The notes under the pieces: model-generated
Told to the model about the DNA's origin: nothing
Databases searched by the model: none
Seen by the model: the letters and a program-made list of their open reading frames with translations, nothing else
Assembly: GCA_964578835.1 (NCBI GenBank)
Contig: CAZOEL010000020.1
Coordinates: 23,896 to 87,895 of the forward strand
Direction: 5' to 3'
Origin: CAZOEL01 sp964578835
GTDB taxonomy: Bacteria > Desulfobacterota > Syntrophobacteria > Syntrophobacterales > Syntrophobacteraceae
Length of the DNA stretch: 64,000 nt
Made by a program: the position numbers and the translations under genes
Shown: positions 8,459 to 17,014 of the stretch, piece by piece
Layout of the letters: every line of letters starts with the position of its first letter
Numbering within the stretch: position 1 is the first letter of the stretch

Positions 8459-10321
8459 ATGATCCATTTCTTTTCGACCCTCCATGCCCGTCTTCTGTTG
8501 ATAGTCCTCCTGGCGACCATTCCGGTCATCGGTTTAACCTTCTATTCAGCGATCGAGGAAAGAGATCAGGAGGCGGCCGGCATCCAGGAGACGGCTCTGC
8601 GCCTGGCGCGCCTCGCCGCCTCAAGCCAGGAGAGGCTGATCGAGAGCACGCACCAGCTCCTCATCGCTCTTTCGAAGATTCCCGCCATCCGCGAGCGCGA
8701 CACGGAAAGCTGCAGCCAGCTTTTTGCCGAAATTCTCGTGCATTACCCAAGCTATACGACCATATCCGCCTTCGACCCCGAAGGCAATCTTTTCTGCAGC
8801 GCAGTTGCGAGCGAGCATTCTGTCAACATTTCGGATCGGCCTTATTTCCAGCGCCTGATCCAAAACCGGGATTTCGTTGTCGGCGATTACCAGGTCGGCC
8901 GCATTACGGGCAAACCTGAAGTCGTCCTGGCTTACCCGATCCGCGATGCCTCCGACAGCCTCCTATCCATCATTATAGCTCCGCTAAACCTCGATATGCT
9001 GGGACAATCGGCAGCCATGGCCAGTCTGCCCGAGGGGGCGACTATCAGTGTATTAGACCGCAAAGGCACTGTGCTCGCCCGCTATCCGGAGATAGAGGGA
9101 TGGATCGGACGCACCCTGCCCGATAAATCCTCAGTTCGAACCATACTCGAGCGTCGAGAGGGAACCATGGCGGGGCGTGGCATGGACGGGGCGCAACGGC
9201 TATATGCTTTTACGCCCATGGGAGAAAAATGGGAAGCGGGCGCTTTCGTGCGCATAGGACTTCTCGCCGAGTCGGCCTATGCCGGAGCGAACCGGCTCCT
9301 GCTGCGCAACCTCGCCCTGATTGGCCTGGTGACAATACTGGCGCTTGCAGCGGCGCGCTTTACCAGCAGCGCGCTCATCCTGCGCCCCATCGATCTGTTG
9401 ATGAAAGCGGTAAAGGAAGTAGCTCGAGGAAACCTCGAAGCCCGCACGGGTCTCCCCCAGGGAAATGGCGAGCTGAACAGACTGGCTCGAGCCTTTGATG
9501 AAATGGCCGGAGCGCTGCAAAGGCTCGATGAGGAAAAACGGCGCTTCGAGAGAAGGCTCCGGCAAGCCCAGAAGTCGGAAGCCATCGGCGCCATGGCTGG
9601 GGGCATAGCTCATGATTTCAACAACCTCTTGACTTCGATCATTGGCTACACGGACATGGCGGTTAATGACACGCCCAAAGGTGATCCTCTGCGTGAAAAC
9701 CTCGAGAAGGCTCTATTAGCCGGGTATCGCGCAAAGGATCTCGTGAGCCGAATTCTTGCCTTCAGCCGGATGGGCGCACATCGAGTAAGAACGCCGGTGT
9801 TTTTGTCCCCCCTGATAGAAGAAGCGCTTGAAGAGCTCCAAGCATCCTTGCCCCCTCGGATAAAAGTGCGCAAACATATCACGGACAGCCGCCTCTCGGT
9901 ATTGGGCGATTCCGAGCAGCTCAGGCAGGTTCTGGATGGACTTTTGTCCAACGCCGCGCAGGCCATGAAGGATGCTGGCGGCATCCTCAGCGTAAGTCTG
10001 GCCAAGGTCGATTTTGATGCCGACAGCGCGCTTCGCTATCCGGAGCTAAAGCCAGGTTCCTATGTGAGCCTGAGTGTGACCGATACGGGATGCGGAATCG
10101 AGGAGGCTGTTCAGGAGCGCATTTTCGACCCCTACTTCACCACAAAGAGCCCAAACGAGGGAAGCAGCGGCCTTGGGCTGGCCGTAGTCAGGGGAATTGC
10201 GCATCAGCACGGTGGAGAAGTATTTTTTGTCAGCTCCCCGGGAACGGGCAGCTCTTTTCATGTGCTTCTCCCCGAAATTGAGAACGGTTCTGACGGCTCC
10301 GAATCTTGTCCGTCGGGATAA
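8459..10321 (+). CDS. Membrane sensor histidine kinase with dCache-like and HAMP domains
   Basis: A 620-residue transmembrane kinase. It has an N-terminal membrane segment (about 10-30), an extracytoplasmic dCache-type sensor (about 35-275) with SDRPYFQRL and VVLAYPIRD, a second membrane segment (about 280-302), a HAMP linker (about 303-360), the H-box GGIAHDFNNLLTS (His about 385) and HATPase_c with SGLGLAVVRG. There is no receiver domain, unlike the kinase just upstream. The start is 3 bases past the upstream stop with AAGGA 6 bases before the ATG, so the two form an operon and probably one pathway. dCache domains commonly bind small organic acids or amino acids outside the membrane; the ligand cannot be read from the sequence. 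Confidence 0.9.
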   Translation: MIHFFSTLHARLLLIVLLATIPVIGLTFYSAIEERDQEAAGIQETALRLARLAASSQERLIESTHQLLIALSKIPAIRERDTESCSQLFAEILVHYPSYTTISAFDPEGNLFCSAVASEHSVNISDRPYFQRLIQNRDFVVGDYQVGRITGKPEVVLAYPIRDASDSLLSIIIAPLNLDMLGQSAAMASLPEGATISVLDRKGTVLARYPEIEGWIGRTLPDKSSVRTILERREGTMAGRGMDGAQRLYAFTPMGEKWEAGAFVRIGLLAESAYAGANRLLLRNLALIGLVTILALAAARFTSSALILRPIDLLMKAVKEVARGNLEARTGLPQGNGELNRLARAFDEMAGALQRLDEEKRRFERRLRQAQKSEAIGAMAGGIAHDFNNLLTSIIGYTDMAVNDTPKGDPLRENLEKALLAGYRAKDLVSRILAFSRMGAHRVRTPVFLSPLIEEALEELQASLPPRIKVRKHITDSRLSVLGDSEQLRQVLDGLLSNAAQAMKDAGGILSVSLAKVDFDADSALRYPELKPGSYVSLSVTDTGCGIEEAVQERIFDPYFTTKSPNEGSSGLGLAVVRGIAHQHGGEVFFVSSPGTGSSFHVLLPEIENGSDGSESCPSG

Positions 10322-10385
10322 AGTGGTTAGATTTCCCGAATTGAAGATCCAATCAACCCCCAGACGCACAAAAAAAGGAGTCAGC

Positions 10386-10910
10386 ATGCATGAACGCTCT
10401 GAGAATGTAACGATGAAAGGAAACCCTCTTACCCTCGTCGGCAACGATCTGAAGGTCGGAGACAAGGCGCCGGATTTCAAAGTCGTCGACAACAACCTTG
10501 CGCCAGTGGGACTCTCTTCCTATGCTGGGAAGGTAGTCGTCATCTCCTCGGTGCCCTCTCTCGACACGCCGGTTTGCGATATGGAGACGCGCAGGTTCAA
10601 CAATGAAGCAGCCGGGCTGGGAGAAGACGTGGTCATTCTTACCATAAGCATGGATCTCCCTTTCGCTCAGAAAAGGTGGTGCGGCGCCGCGGGGGCAACC
10701 CGAGTGATAACCCTCTCGGATCACAGAGAAGCCGACTTCGGCTCGGCCTACGGGGTGCTCATAAAAGACCTGCGCCTCCTGGCGCGAGCTGTCTTCGTGG
10801 TGGATCAAAAAGGCGTTATCAAGCACATTGAGCTGGTCAAAGAGATCACGAACGAACCGGACTACGACGCGGCGCTGAGCGCGGTGCGCGCGTGCGCAAC
10901 CGGCAAATAG
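10386..10910 (+). CDS. tpx: Thiol peroxidase (atypical 2-Cys peroxiredoxin)
   Basis: A 174-residue Tpx that reduces hydrogen and alkyl peroxides with electrons from thioredoxin. The peroxidatic Cys is in SVPSLDTPVCDMETRRFN (Cys64) and the resolving Cys in KRWCGAAG (Cys99), the spacing of atypical 2-Cys Tpx. The N-terminal VGDKAPDF is typical. The start at 10386 is set by AAGGAG 5 bases upstream; in-frame codons further upstream run into the preceding kinase gene and are not conserved. Its likely reductant, thioredoxin, would be recharged by the reductase at 59195-60178. It is followed by a convergent hairpin. Confidence 0.95.
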   Translation: MHERSENVTMKGNPLTLVGNDLKVGDKAPDFKVVDNNLAPVGLSSYAGKVVVISSVPSLDTPVCDMETRRFNNEAAGLGEDVVILTISMDLPFAQKRWCGAAGATRVITLSDHREADFGSAYGVLIKDLRLLARAVFVVDQKGVIKHIELVKEITNEPDYDAALSAVRACATGK

Positions 10911-10972
10911 CGGGGACGGCGAACCGGTCTGGGTTCCGGCCGCATTTTCGCATCAGCGGGAAGTTTGAAACA

Positions 10973-11112
10973 ATGCTGAAGGGGGCGAATCAGGCATCCC
11001 CCCCTTCAGCATCACTCGCTGACAATATCAGGCGCCGGTCGCCCCCAGCTCCTTTGCCAGCTCGACTGAGCCTGCAACTTTCAGCAAAGGAAAGAGCGGG
11101 TTGCGGCGATAG
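10973..11112. terminator. Hairpin between convergent tpx and hydrolase genes
   Basis: A perfect 13-bp stem (arms 10973-10985 and 11100-11112, ATGCTGAAGGGGG and its complement). A 14-base loop, written 10986-11099 in raw positions, is interrupted only by the line numbering of the block: the arms lie at 10973-10985 and 11000-11012 in the sequence. It is GC-rich without a long T run and could serve both converging genes. Confidence 0.3.
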
Positions 11113-11618
11113 GAATTCAGCACCTGCTCATGCAGCTCCGCGGACCAAGTGGCGGAGCAGTCCTCCAGCAAAACAGCCTTGAAATCATAGCAAATAGCGT
11201 CCATCGCTGTCATGAGAACGCAGAAGTTTGTTGCTATGCCGCCCACGGCGCACAGGGTGATATTCCGTTCCTTAAGCCATTGACTGAGATCCGTATTGAA
11301 GAAGGCCGAAAACTTCGGCTTTGGCAGCCAGAGATCCTCCGGCCGGCGATCCAGCTCGTCAATGACTTCCGCGCCCTTTGTGCCCGCAAGAGAATGAGGC
11401 TTCATCTTTCCCTTGAATATGAAATCTTCCTCGTGGAAAGCGTCGGTGGAAAAAATCACCGGCCAGCCCTCTTTCCTGAAGATCCCGATCAGCTTGTTCA
11501 AAGGCTCGATTGTCTGCCGGGCAAATTGGGTAATGGGAAGATGCTTGTGCTCTTCAAAATTGTCCTTGACCATGTCGATTATGAGAAGAGCGGGCTTTTC
11601 CGATCTGTCATCGCTCAT
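11028..11618 (-). CDS. Isochorismatase-like cysteine hydrolase
   Basis: A 196-residue member of the isochorismatase/nicotinamidase superfamily. The catalytic triad is visible: Asp in ALLIIDMVKDNF, Lys in PKPKFSAFF and Cys in GGIATNFCVLMTAMDA, together with the cis-peptide region before TNFCV. Members hydrolyse amides or N-carbamoyl groups (nicotinamide, N-carbamoylsarcosine, ureidoacrylate) and less often isochorismate; the substrate is undecided here. The start at 11618 (MSDDRSEKP) is preferred over an ATG at 11645 because the family begins shortly before the Asp strand. It is convergent with tpx and lies just downstream of the crotonase/SDR pair on the same strand. Confidence 0.82.
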   Translation of the reverse strand: MSDDRSEKPALLIIDMVKDNFEEHKHLPITQFARQTIEPLNKLIGIFRKEGWPVIFSTDAFHEEDFIFKGKMKPHSLAGTKGAEVIDELDRRPEDLWLPKPKFSAFFNTDLSQWLKERNITLCAVGGIATNFCVLMTAMDAICYDFKAVLLEDCSATWSAELHEQVLNSYRRNPLFPLLKVAGSVELAKELGATGA

Positions 11619-11647
11619 TTCCGTCTCGCTTCCTTTTAAAAGCATAC

Positions 11648-11683
11648 AACCCCGGAAGAAGCCCTTCTGGCTCCGCCGGGGTT
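11648..11683 (-). terminator. Hairpin downstream of the crotonase gene
   Basis: Arms AACCCCGG (11648-11655) and CCGGGGTT (11676-11683) enclose a smaller hairpin (AGAAG/CTTCT). On the minus strand it follows the crotonase stop by about 26 bases and is followed by a short T-rich stretch, so it may end the SDR-crotonase transcript before the hydrolase gene. Confidence 0.4.
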
Positions 11684-11709
11684 GGCTCCGACAATTCGCG
11701 CAACAAAGC

Positions 11710-12480
11710 TTACTTGTTCTTCCAGACCGGCTTCCGCTTCTCCTCGAAGCTCTGAATTCCCTCCAGAGTATCCTCTGTCTTCATGAGTGAATTGAGGAAA
11801 TAGTCGTTTGCCTTCTTGGAGGCTTCTTTGAGAGGAAGCCCCATCGTGGATTTAATAATGCGCTTGTTCATCCGGATAATGAGCGGGCTGTTGTAGGCTA
11901 TTTCCTTCACCATGGCGTTGACGGCGGCTTCAAATTGAGCTTCGTCCACAACTTGGCTGACCAAGCCCATGTTGAGAGCGTCTTGCGCCTGGTAGGTCTT
12001 GCCGGAGGTGCAGATTTCAATGGTCTTTGCAGGTCCGACCAGCTCGGGCAGTCTCACTGCTGCATACGGAGGGAAAAATCCGAGCTTGATTTCCGGTTGA
12101 CCCAAAAGGGCTTTGTTCGACGCGATGATGATGTCGCACGCAATGGCCAGCTCCATGCCGCCGCCAAGGCAAGCGCCATGAACAGCAGCGATGGTCGGTA
12201 TCTCGAGGTCGGAGACCTTTGACAGCATCTCGTCAAAAACAGCGATCATCTCAGGCGCCAGCTCCGGTTTGTGGTCGCCAACTTCGACGCCGGCGCACCA
12301 GCTTTTGCCTTCGCCCACAATCACCAGGCATTTGAGATCGTTATCGGATTCGAGCTCCTTCAGCAAGGCGGTGAGCTCTTTCATCATTTCCAAATTCAGC
12401 ACATTGTGCTTCGGACGAGCCAAGGTGATCCGCACCACACCGTCGGTCTTTTCGGTTCGCAGAAACTTAAATTCGGACAT
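11710..12480 (-). CDS. Enoyl-CoA hydratase/isomerase (crotonase family), cyclohexadienoyl-CoA hydratase-like pattern
   Basis: A 256-residue crotonase. The oxyanion-hole region AAVHGACLGGGMELAIACD and the following GQPEI keep both glutamates used by hydratases. After GQPEI it reads KLGFFPPYAAVRLPEL instead of the common GTIPGAGGTQRL; a GQPEIK-x-G-x-FPP-x-AA pattern is what I associate with dienoyl-CoA hydratases of anaerobic benzoyl-CoA degradation, so this may be its subfamily, at moderate certainty. A general beta-oxidation hydratase is the alternative. The start at 12480 (MSEFKFLRTEK) has GAGG 6 bases upstream; earlier in-frame codons overlap the preceding SDR gene. It is co-oriented with the SDR 115 bases upstream, likely one operon for hydration and oxidation of an acyl-CoA. 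Confidence 0.88.
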   Translation of the reverse strand: MSEFKFLRTEKTDGVVRITLARPKHNVLNLEMMKELTALLKELESDNDLKCLVIVGEGKSWCAGVEVGDHKPELAPEMIAVFDEMLSKVSDLEIPTIAAVHGACLGGGMELAIACDIIIASNKALLGQPEIKLGFFPPYAAVRLPELVGPAKTIEICTSGKTYQAQDALNMGLVSQVVDEAQFEAAVNAMVKEIAYNSPLIIRMNKRIIKSTMGLPLKEASKKANDYFLNSLMKTEDTLEGIQSFEEKRKPVWKNK

Positions 12481-12595
12481 GTCAATCCTCTCGTTTGCTG
12501 GTTTAGGAAGCAGTGGGCCGCGGGAGCTGAGGGCGAGGACGGAAACTCGCCCGCGCTCGCCCAGTCCCGATCCCCAATCAACTGCAGGACATGCT

Positions 12596-13345
12596 TTAGA
12601 TATATTGTCCGCCATCAACTTTGATGCATTCACCCGTAACGTGACGGGCTTTGTCGGAAGCGAGGAAGACGATTACGTTGGCGAGATCTTCCGGTTGGCC
12701 AACTCGCTTCATAACGATCTCGTTCATGGCCATGTCGATGATTTTGTCGCGAGAATCGGAGTCTCTCAACATCGGGGTCTCAATAAGCCCCGGGGCCACC
12801 GCATTGACATTCACGCCGAAGGCTCCCAGCTCTTTGGCTACGGCCTTGGTGAAGCCGATGATGCCGGCCTTCGATGCCGAATAGTTGGACTGACCGAACT
12901 TGCCCCGCATACCGTTGATGGAGGTGACGTTGACGATTTTTCCGTATTTTTGCTCCTTGAAGAGAGGGGCCACATGACGCGTGAAATTAAAATAGCCTTT
13001 CAAGTTGACTTCCAGCACGCGATCCCACTGCTCTTCGGTCATCTTCCACGATACGGCGTCCCAGTTCATGCCGGCATTGTTGACCAGAATATCGATGCGT
13101 CCGAACGCTTCGAGAGCCTGCTTCACCACCGCCTCGGCTTCGGCAAACGACGCGATGTCGCATTTGACGGCAATGGCCTTGCGTCCGAGCTTCTTGATCT
13201 CTTCAACATGCTTGAGAGCTTCGTCTTCGTGCTTGCGATACGTCAAACACACATTGGCGCCCTCGCGAGCGAGTTCGATAGAGGCTGATGCGCCGATACC
13301 CAGTGATCCACCTGTAATAATAACGTTTTTTCCTTCCAGTAACAT
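12596..13345 (-). CDS. Short-chain dehydrogenase/reductase (FabG/PhaB-like)
   Basis: A 249-residue classical SDR. The N-terminal Rossmann motif TGGSLGIG binds NAD(P), NNAG is present, and the catalytic Ser-Tyr-Lys lies in VNVTSINGMRGKFGQSNYSASKAG. The NG-x2-GxFGQ-NYS segment resembles acetoacetyl-CoA reductase (PhaB) as well as FabG, so the likely reaction is interconversion of 3-oxoacyl and 3-hydroxyacyl thioesters. With the crotonase downstream it would provide two consecutive beta-oxidation-type steps. It is preceded by a promoter candidate with a palindrome in its spacer (13449-13476). A missing acyl-carrier or elongation gene context argues against a housekeeping fatty-acid synthesis role. 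Confidence 0.9.
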   Translation of the reverse strand: MLLEGKNVIITGGSLGIGASASIELAREGANVCLTYRKHEDEALKHVEEIKKLGRKAIAVKCDIASFAEAEAVVKQALEAFGRIDILVNNAGMNWDAVSWKMTEEQWDRVLEVNLKGYFNFTRHVAPLFKEQKYGKIVNVTSINGMRGKFGQSNYSASKAGIIGFTKAVAKELGAFGVNVNAVAPGLIETPMLRDSDSRDKIIDMAMNEIVMKRVGQPEDLANVIVFLASDKARHVTGECIKVDGGQYI

Positions 13346-13448
13346 GACTACCCCTGTTCTCAGTGAAATAGTGAAAATGAATTTGGTAAATGCTCTACCG
13401 AAACGATTGGCGGTACCCTCTTTACCTCATATAATAACACGTAAAGCT

Positions 13449-13476
13449 ATAATACAGCTGTATTGCGTTTTTTCAA
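13449..13476 (-). promoter_or_regulatory. Candidate promoter of the SDR-crotonase operon with embedded palindromic operator
   Basis: Read on the minus strand: TTGAAA (13471-13476), a 16-bp spacer, TATTAT (13449-13454). The perfect 14-bp palindrome AATACAGCTGTATT (13451-13464) sits in the spacer and overlaps the -10 box, the classic place for a repressor site. A transcript from here would have a leader of about 95 nucleotides before the ATG at 13345. No regulator gene is adjacent. Confidence 0.5.
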
Positions 13477-14166
13477 GGAATACTTTGACTTCAGCCACAA
13501 AAAAATAGCTTCGCCCTTGCACAAACTTTTTCAGAAGTCTTCTAATTTCTTGTTGACTCGCGTCGAGTCTGAAGATAGTTTTGATGGCGTTTTACGTTTT
13601 CCCGTGGTTATGTTTACTCCGCCACAAGACTGAAGACTCAGTCGGTTTATACCGACGGAGGATGATGCGCTGAGGGGATTAACCATTGAGTTGTGGAATC
13701 GGTCGAGACACATACGCGCCCTGGTCCCGCGATCGCTCCGATATCCTTTCGCTTCCTGCTGCTCCTGCATCATGGATCGATTCCGCATACTCCAGGAATG
13801 CAAGTCCCAACCGCCTATCCGCCTGCGAAGAGCGTCATTGGCTCATCCTACGGCCGGGGAGAGCTGGAATGCCGGAGGTGGTGGTTGCGTTATTCCTCAA
13901 GCCAATGTTTTTTTCGGGCAAGGGTGGGGTACAGTATGCTTGACGGGACGGTTATCACGCGCGGGCCATGTATAAGTTTTCGAAAGAACATGATCGAGAG
14001 AGCGGTCTTCAGTGGAGGGGGCTCTTTATTCTGCAAGCTGTGTTGGGGTACGGTATGCGGCGCTTGAATGGCGCGCCGCGTTGCCCCTCAATCATCAGCT
14101 GAGGAAGCATATGACGGCTTTGCGCATCAAACAGGAATGCCCTTTGATTCGGAGGAACATGGAACA
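13477..14166. other. Long intergenic region with a 15-bp direct repeat, no gene supported
   Basis: About 690 bp between the SDR operon promoter (minus) and the CoA-ligase gene (plus). Several overlapping frames are open between 13686 and 14067, but none has a ribosome-binding site, codon pattern or family signature. It contains a direct repeat, TGGGGTACAGTATGC at 13925-13939 and TGGGGTACGGTATGC at 14044-14058 (14 of 15 identical), 119 bp apart and upstream of the ligase. The repeat could be regulatory; this is a guess. Confidence 0.4.
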
Positions 14167-15726
14167 ATGAAAGATTTCGCTACTTTAAGGACAGTGATAG
14201 CGCGCAACCTGGAGTATAACCCTGACAAGACCGCGATCATCGCAGATGGCGACAGGCAATACTCCTTCAGGGAATTTGCGGACAGGACTTATAGAATGGC
14301 CAACGCCCTTCTCGAGCTCGGCATCAAAAAGGGAGAAAGGGTAGCCATTCTCAGCCGCAACAGCATCGAAAGCGCCGAAACCTACTTCAGCATCCCGAAT
14401 GCCGGGCTGGTCCTCGTGATGCTCAATTTCAGACTGGCTCCACCGGAGATCTTGACCGTCCTGGAAGATTCCGGGGCTACCGCGCTCATGGTGAATGAGG
14501 AGTATCTTCCCCAGATTGAGGCGATAAAGGGCAGCCTCGGCTTCATTAAACATTTCATCTTCATCGGCGACAGATCCAAAACCCCCGACGGGTGGCTTCA
14601 TTATGAGGCGATGATCGAGCAAGCCTCACCCGCCATTCCGGATGTTCCGCTTTACGAAGACGACCTGGCCATCCTGATGTACACGAGCGGCACAACCGGC
14701 TCCCCCAAAGGCTGCATGGGAACGCACGGCAATCTTTACCACATAGGGAGAAGCCTGACGCTGGAAGGGAAGATGGACGAAAAAGATGTTGGAATCATCG
14801 CTTCGCCCCTCTTCCACGCCACCGGTGAAGTCGTTTTGATGAACGATATGTACAGCGGCACAACGTCTGTCATACTTGGCATGTGGGAGGCCGAGGAATT
14901 CATGCGCCTCGTGGAGAAATACAAGGTGACCTCCGGCATGATCGCCACTCCCATGCTGCTTTTCCTCGTTCAACACCCGAATGCATCCAAGTACAATCTG
15001 ACCAGCCTCAAGAAGATTTATTTCGCCGGCGCGCCCGTTACTCCCATCGTTTTCCAGCAGGCTATCGAAAAGTTCGGGAACGTCTTCGTGCACCTTTTCG
15101 GCACGAGCGAAACATTGGGCCAATCGGCTGTGTTGAGAACCGAGGATATCTCCAAGGCGCTTACCGAGGGGAAAACCGACATCCTGGCGTCTTGCGGCAG
15201 ATCCTTCGCCGATATGGAAAGCGAAGTGGTGGATGAAAACGACAACAGAGTTGCTCCCGGTGTGGTCGGAGAAATCAGAGTTCGCGGACTAGGAACGGTT
15301 CTCGGATACTGGAACAAGGAAGAGCAGACCAAGCAGGTCTTTCGCAACGGCTGGTACTATCCCCTCGATCTCTGCACAGTGGATGAGCAGGGCTACATCT
15401 ACATAGTCGACCGCAAGAAGGACATGATCATTACCGGCGGTGAGAATGTCTATCCCGCCGAGGTCGAAAACGTTCTTTACAAGCATCCATCCGTTGGCCA
15501 GGCGGCGGTTATCGGCACTAAGGATGAAAAATGGGGAGAAGCCGTTACCGCTCTTATCGTAAAGAAGGGCGATGCGAGCGTTACGGAAGAAGAAATTAGA
15601 GCTTTCTGCAAGAAAGAAATTGCCGGCTACAAGGTTCCAAAGAAGATCGTCTTTGTGGATACGCTCCCCATGAGCGCAAGCGGCAAACTGCTCAAATATA
15701 AACTGAGGGAACAGTTCCAGAGTTGA
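14167..15726 (+). CDS. AMP-forming acyl-CoA synthetase/CoA ligase (first of three)
   Basis: A 519-residue ANL-superfamily ligase converting a carboxylic acid, ATP and CoA to an acyl-CoA. The P-loop motif is MYTSGTTGSPKG (about 175-190), the adenylate motif GTSETLGQ (about 335), the hinge region VDRKKDMIITGGENVYPAEVE (about 415-440), and the A10 motif MSASGKLLKYKL carries the catalytic lysine near the C-terminus. At about 520 residues it is shorter than true acetyl-CoA synthetase (about 650) and resembles medium/long-chain or aromatic acid ligases. The start at 14167 follows GGAGG at 11 bases; an ATG at 14137 is possible. An acetate-type permease follows after 79 bases, suggesting a small uptake-and-activation operon. 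Confidence 0.92.
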   Translation: MKDFATLRTVIARNLEYNPDKTAIIADGDRQYSFREFADRTYRMANALLELGIKKGERVAILSRNSIESAETYFSIPNAGLVLVMLNFRLAPPEILTVLEDSGATALMVNEEYLPQIEAIKGSLGFIKHFIFIGDRSKTPDGWLHYEAMIEQASPAIPDVPLYEDDLAILMYTSGTTGSPKGCMGTHGNLYHIGRSLTLEGKMDEKDVGIIASPLFHATGEVVLMNDMYSGTTSVILGMWEAEEFMRLVEKYKVTSGMIATPMLLFLVQHPNASKYNLTSLKKIYFAGAPVTPIVFQQAIEKFGNVFVHLFGTSETLGQSAVLRTEDISKALTEGKTDILASCGRSFADMESEVVDENDNRVAPGVVGEIRVRGLGTVLGYWNKEEQTKQVFRNGWYYPLDLCTVDEQGYIYIVDRKKDMIITGGENVYPAEVENVLYKHPSVGQAAVIGTKDEKWGEAVTALIVKKGDASVTEEEIRAFCKKEIAGYKVPKKIVFVDTLPMSASGKLLKYKLREQFQS

Positions 15727-15805
15727 TTCCTGCGACGCTCGCGATTGCCATAACGCCAAATTCAACTGTGCCTGCTGATATTCTACTTATGAAGGAGAAA
15801 CTACT

Positions 15806-16405
15806 ATGTCCGCTCAAGAGCATCAATTTGCAAATCCGCTTCCCGCTGGTTTAGGCGCCCTCGCAATGGCGTGCTATGGCTTTGGAGCCATGTTGTCAGG
15901 AAAAGTAACCCATGACGCAGCTCCCATTCTCGCAGCCTGGCTCATCGGAGGATTTTTCGTTCAAATCGTTGTCGCTATTATAGAATTCAGGGACAAGAAT
16001 CTGCCGGGAGCCAATGTGTTCCTGGTGTTTTCATCCATTTTTATGCTGACCGGAGCTCTGAGCGTCGGCTCCAAGTATTTCCTGCATGCGGCTGGAATGA
16101 ACTTCGACGCTTCGATTGAAGGATGGCTGTGGCTGGCGATATCCCTGTGGATATACATCATGCTCCCATGCTTTCTCAAGAGCCCGAAAATTCTCTTTAT
16201 CTTGGGCTTTCTCCTCTGTATTGCGCTGGCGTGCCTCATCGCCCTCGATTTCGGCATCAAGCCGAACAGAGCCCTCATTGCTCAGACGGGCGCATACTGC
16301 TTGTTTACCGCCGGCAGCCTCGCCATCTATCTGGCCGGCGCCATGTCGCTAAACGCCCATTTCGGAAAGCAGATTCTCCCAATAACCACGCCATTCATAA
16401 AATAG
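15806..16405 (+). CDS. GPR1/FUN34/YaaH (SatP) family acetate permease
   Basis: A 199-residue six-helix membrane protein. The family signature is the N-terminal NPLPAGLGALAMACYGFG, equivalent to the NPAPLGL box of SatP/YaaH; five more hydrophobic helices follow. SatP homologues move acetate and other short monocarboxylates such as succinate with protons. GGAG 8 bases upstream supports the start. It lies 79 bases behind the acyl-CoA ligase and ends at a hairpin, so the two genes probably form one operon. The real substrate may be whatever acid that ligase activates. Confidence 0.85.
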   Translation: MSAQEHQFANPLPAGLGALAMACYGFGAMLSGKVTHDAAPILAAWLIGGFFVQIVVAIIEFRDKNLPGANVFLVFSSIFMLTGALSVGSKYFLHAAGMNFDASIEGWLWLAISLWIYIMLPCFLKSPKILFILGFLLCIALACLIALDFGIKPNRALIAQTGAYCLFTAGSLAIYLAGAMSLNAHFGKQILPITTPFIK

Positions 16406-16408
16406 TCT

Positions 16409-16453
16409 TTCGAGCGGCGTCTTTTCGCTGAAAGGCTCAAAGCGCCGCTCGAA
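16409..16453 (+). terminator. Hairpin terminator after the permease gene
   Basis: Perfect 11-bp arms TTCGAGCGGCG (16409-16419) and CGCCGCTCGAA (16443-16453). The 23-base loop itself can pair (CTTT/AAAG). It begins 3 bases after the permease stop. There is no T run, so termination strength is uncertain. Confidence 0.5.
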
Positions 16454-16722
16454 CGATCTCCCGACAAGAAGAACGTCTTCTGCGCACTCTCCTCGGCTGC
16501 AGGCGCTATGCGCCGAAGGCGTTCTTCCCGCATCGTCCGTTCGGCTTTCGTCCACAAAAAGCGCATCCCGCTCCACACTAACGACCACCTTGTCCGACCT
16601 CCTTCGCCCCACATCTTCTCTGCAACTTTACGCCTGGATCACTCCGCTCGTCCCAAACATACTATTCATTATTGATTCCATACACTTACAATAGCGCAAA
16701 CTGCGGCTTCACAGGGGGCATA

Positions 16723-16745
16723 TTTACTTGACGACCGGTAGAATT
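16723..16745 (+). repeat. 23-bp promoter-like element, copy 1
   Basis: Contains ACTTGACGACCGGTAGAATT. It matches 22 of 23 bases of the element at 31097-31119 and has the same orientation relative to the gene it precedes. TTGACG fits a -35 box; GATATT follows at a 16-bp spacing (16750-16755), a fair -10. It lies about 300 bp before the CoA ligase at 17047. Confidence 0.55.
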
Positions 16746-16841
16746 GTTTGATATTTTGGAGTTGGCCCCTCTGTATGGACCTACTCTATGCACACAGCTC
16801 GTGAGCTATAGAGTAATGTAGGATTTTCCGGATCCGGGGCA

Positions 16842-16864
16842 GCGCGGGCAACTCGTTGCCCGTG
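16842..16864. repeat. Small palindromic repeat, copy 1
   Basis: Core CGGGCAACTCGTTGCCCG forms two 8-base arms around TC. The 23-bp unit matches, in inverted orientation, 21 of 23 bases of the copy at 44381-44403. Both copies are in intergenic DNA, as for REP-like elements. Confidence 0.55.
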
Positions 16865-17014
16865 CCACCTTCCCTAAATCGGCTGCTATGCTACATCGGC
16901 AAAGATGTGTGCAAAGAGGAGCTGTATGGACGAGTTTAAGTGAGATGCCTCAAGGCTCTTCTCGCAGCCTGAGGGCTATCTGCGTTTACAATGCATGTAT
17001 ATTGACGTAAGCGG

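Larger units (their letters stand above)
16454..17014. other. Intergenic region upstream of the second CoA ligase
   Basis: No gene is supported in these 560 bases. It holds a 23-bp element at 16723-16745 that recurs upstream of the molybdenum hydroxylase, a palindromic repeat at 16842-16864 that recurs at 44381-44403, and stretches of AT-rich sequence. Each is listed separately. Open frames on the minus strand around 16327-16614 overlap the permease end and the hairpin, with no signature. Confidence 0.4.

Noticed and set aside
10973..11112. Exact coordinates of the tpx hairpin as first entered
   Set aside because: The second arm is at 11000-11012; the listed end at 11112 would fall inside the hydrolase gene. 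The hairpin itself (10973-11012) stands; the wider span is not claimed.
13686..14067. Three overlapping open frames in the region before the first CoA ligase
   Set aside because: No ribosome-binding site, no recognisable product, and three frames open at once indicates composition only.
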